The notes under the pieces are model-generated. The model was not told the origin of the DNA and did not search any database. It saw nothing but the letters and a program-made list of their open reading frames with translations. The translations under genes and the position numbers were made by a program. Shown in pieces: positions 14,366 to 14,803 of a stretch of DNA of 14,803 nucleotides. Source of the stretch: Candidatus Methanomethylophilaceae archaeon. Its GTDB lineage: Archaea; Thermoplasmatota; Thermoplasmata; Methanomassiliicoccales; Methanomethylophilaceae. The stretch is taken from positions 1-14,803 of the forward strand of contig JAFSYZ010000189.1 of the NCBI GenBank assembly GCA_017455785.1, given 5' to 3'. How positions within the stretch are numbered: position 1 is the stretch's first letter; each line of letters begins with the position of its first letter.

Positions 14366-14588
14366 ATTGCAAGGGATGAAGTCCGATCGCGACGGACTTC
14401 TCCAGAGTGATCGGACCTACCTTGTCTCAACGTTCGGAGGTGAGAATAATCGAACCTAGGAACGGCAAGGGAGACCTGATTGCAAAGGCCATCTCCCTTG
14501 CCCTAGAGATCGCTCGATTTTTAATCGAGCTTCTCAGGTTTTAGCCTGAGAAAACCTTTTACTCCCCTTCGGGGGAGGTCTCTAGGTT
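14366..14588 (+). ncRNA. Unassigned structured RNA candidate, about 220 nt
   Basis: No family was recognised. Helices read directly from the sequence: GAAGTCCG (14378-14385) with CGGACTTC (14393-14400). Then a possible H-type pseudoknot pairs TCTCA (14425-14429) with TGAGA (14441-14445) and GTTCG (14432-14436) with CGAAC (14451-14455). Next is an 11-bp hairpin, 14464-14474 with 14492-14502, with a 17-nt loop. Finally there is a four-way junction closed by CTAGAGA (14503-14509) and TCTCTAG (14579-14585). Its three arms are 14512-14519/14523-14530, 14531-14538/14545-14552 and CTCCCC-TTCG-GGGGAG (14562-14577). The cUUCGg tetraloop forms only when the plus strand is transcribed. It could be a free small RNA or a leader of a gene past the edge. 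The 3' end is uncertain, because no clean T run follows. Confidence 0.5.
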
Positions 14589-14803
14589 ATGATTATCAAT
14601 TATACTCATCGCATTTATACTTCACCGATTCTGAAACTGTGTTATTTCAACTTGAAATGGCGGTCAATCCAGAATATTATCAATCTTGTAATATAAAAAC
14701 AAGGTTGGAGCCATAGCATTCGCTAGAAGGTGTCAATAATCAGTTTCTGATACCTTTCCGACCTACATACTGACCATGTTATTCTACGGCCCTCTGAATA
14801 TTG
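14589..14803 (+). other. Right-edge non-coding stretch with a palindrome and a possible small folded RNA
   Basis: No credible protein gene is seen; the longest ATG frame gives 35 residues (14589-14696) without a ribosome site. ATTTCAA-C-TTGAAAT (14644-14658) is a perfect 15-bp palindrome, placed about where transcription from TTTATAC-like bases near 14613-14620 would start. Further on, GGTTGGA (14703-14709) pairs with TCCGACC (14757-14763), with one G-U pair. It encloses a small TAGC/GCTA hairpin and an 8-bp hairpin 14727-14734/14749-14756, a three-way junction of about 61 nt. AATATTAT at 14673-14680 lies about 27 nt before it. This may be a second small RNA or the leader of a gene beyond the window. 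Confidence 0.25.

Noticed and set aside
14366..14588. RNase P RNA, SRP RNA or a tRNA-like cloverleaf
   Set aside because: GATGAAGTCC only faintly resembles the RNase P GAGGAAAGTCC element and there is no ACAGAA partner. No SRP domain IV GGAAG/AGCAG bulge pattern is present. The four-way junction 14503-14585 lacks a TTCGAAT-like T loop and an anticodon arm of tRNA form.
14589..14696. 35-codon open frame
   Set aside because: No ribosome site, no recognisable sequence, and it lies in AT-rich DNA where such frames are common by chance.

Overview
The window looks like chromosomal DNA from a methanogen-like archaeon of the Thermoplasmata, most likely near Methanomassiliicoccales. This is inferred from gene content and signal style, not from a database search. 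The archaeal signs are TATA boxes about 25-27 nt upstream of leaderless starts, GGTGAT-type Shine-Dalgarno sites before internal operon genes, a RNA 2',3'-cyclic phosphodiesterase, an indolepyruvate:ferredoxin oxidoreductase operon, a DUF2284 protein and a tRNA-Leu gene with encoded CCA. Base composition looks even across the genes, and no transposase, integrase or CRISPR array is visible.

Layout from left to right: the 3' end of a VWA-like gene (+) converges on a diacylglycerol-kinase-family lipid kinase (-). Next come iorA and iorB (-, 4-bp overlap), which end in a hairpin terminator. A tRNA-Leu(UAG) gene and a leaderless MATE efflux pump follow on the + strand. The pump converges on a two-gene minus-strand operon holding a short COG0523 (CobW/UreG/HypB-like) GTPase and a protein with a His/Cys-rich metal-binding tail. 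From the same intergenic region a NitT/TauT-type ABC importer (substrate-binding protein, permease, ATPase) is transcribed the other way. A strong terminator follows, then a DUF2284 protein (+), an NSS-family sodium symporter (-), a two-gene ABC-2 exporter (-) and, divergently, thpR (+). The last 500 bases have no credible protein gene. They hold a tRNA-like promoter followed by about 220 nt of dense, mutually compatible hairpins, which is the best candidate here for an undescribed structured RNA.

The most unusual protein observation is in the ABC importer. Its substrate-binding protein carries the parts of the NMT1/SsuA fold in swapped order: the segment that normally begins the mature protein is at the C-terminus, and the stop codon falls where the chain would normally continue into the segment found here at the N-terminus. 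This looks like a natural circular permutation in an intact, tightly packed operon.

Functionally, the divergent pair of a GTPase/His-Cys protein operon and an ABC importer may form a metal or metal-complex acquisition module (inference). iorAB would link amino-acid-derived 2-oxo acids to ferredoxin, and the NSS symporter could import amino acids.
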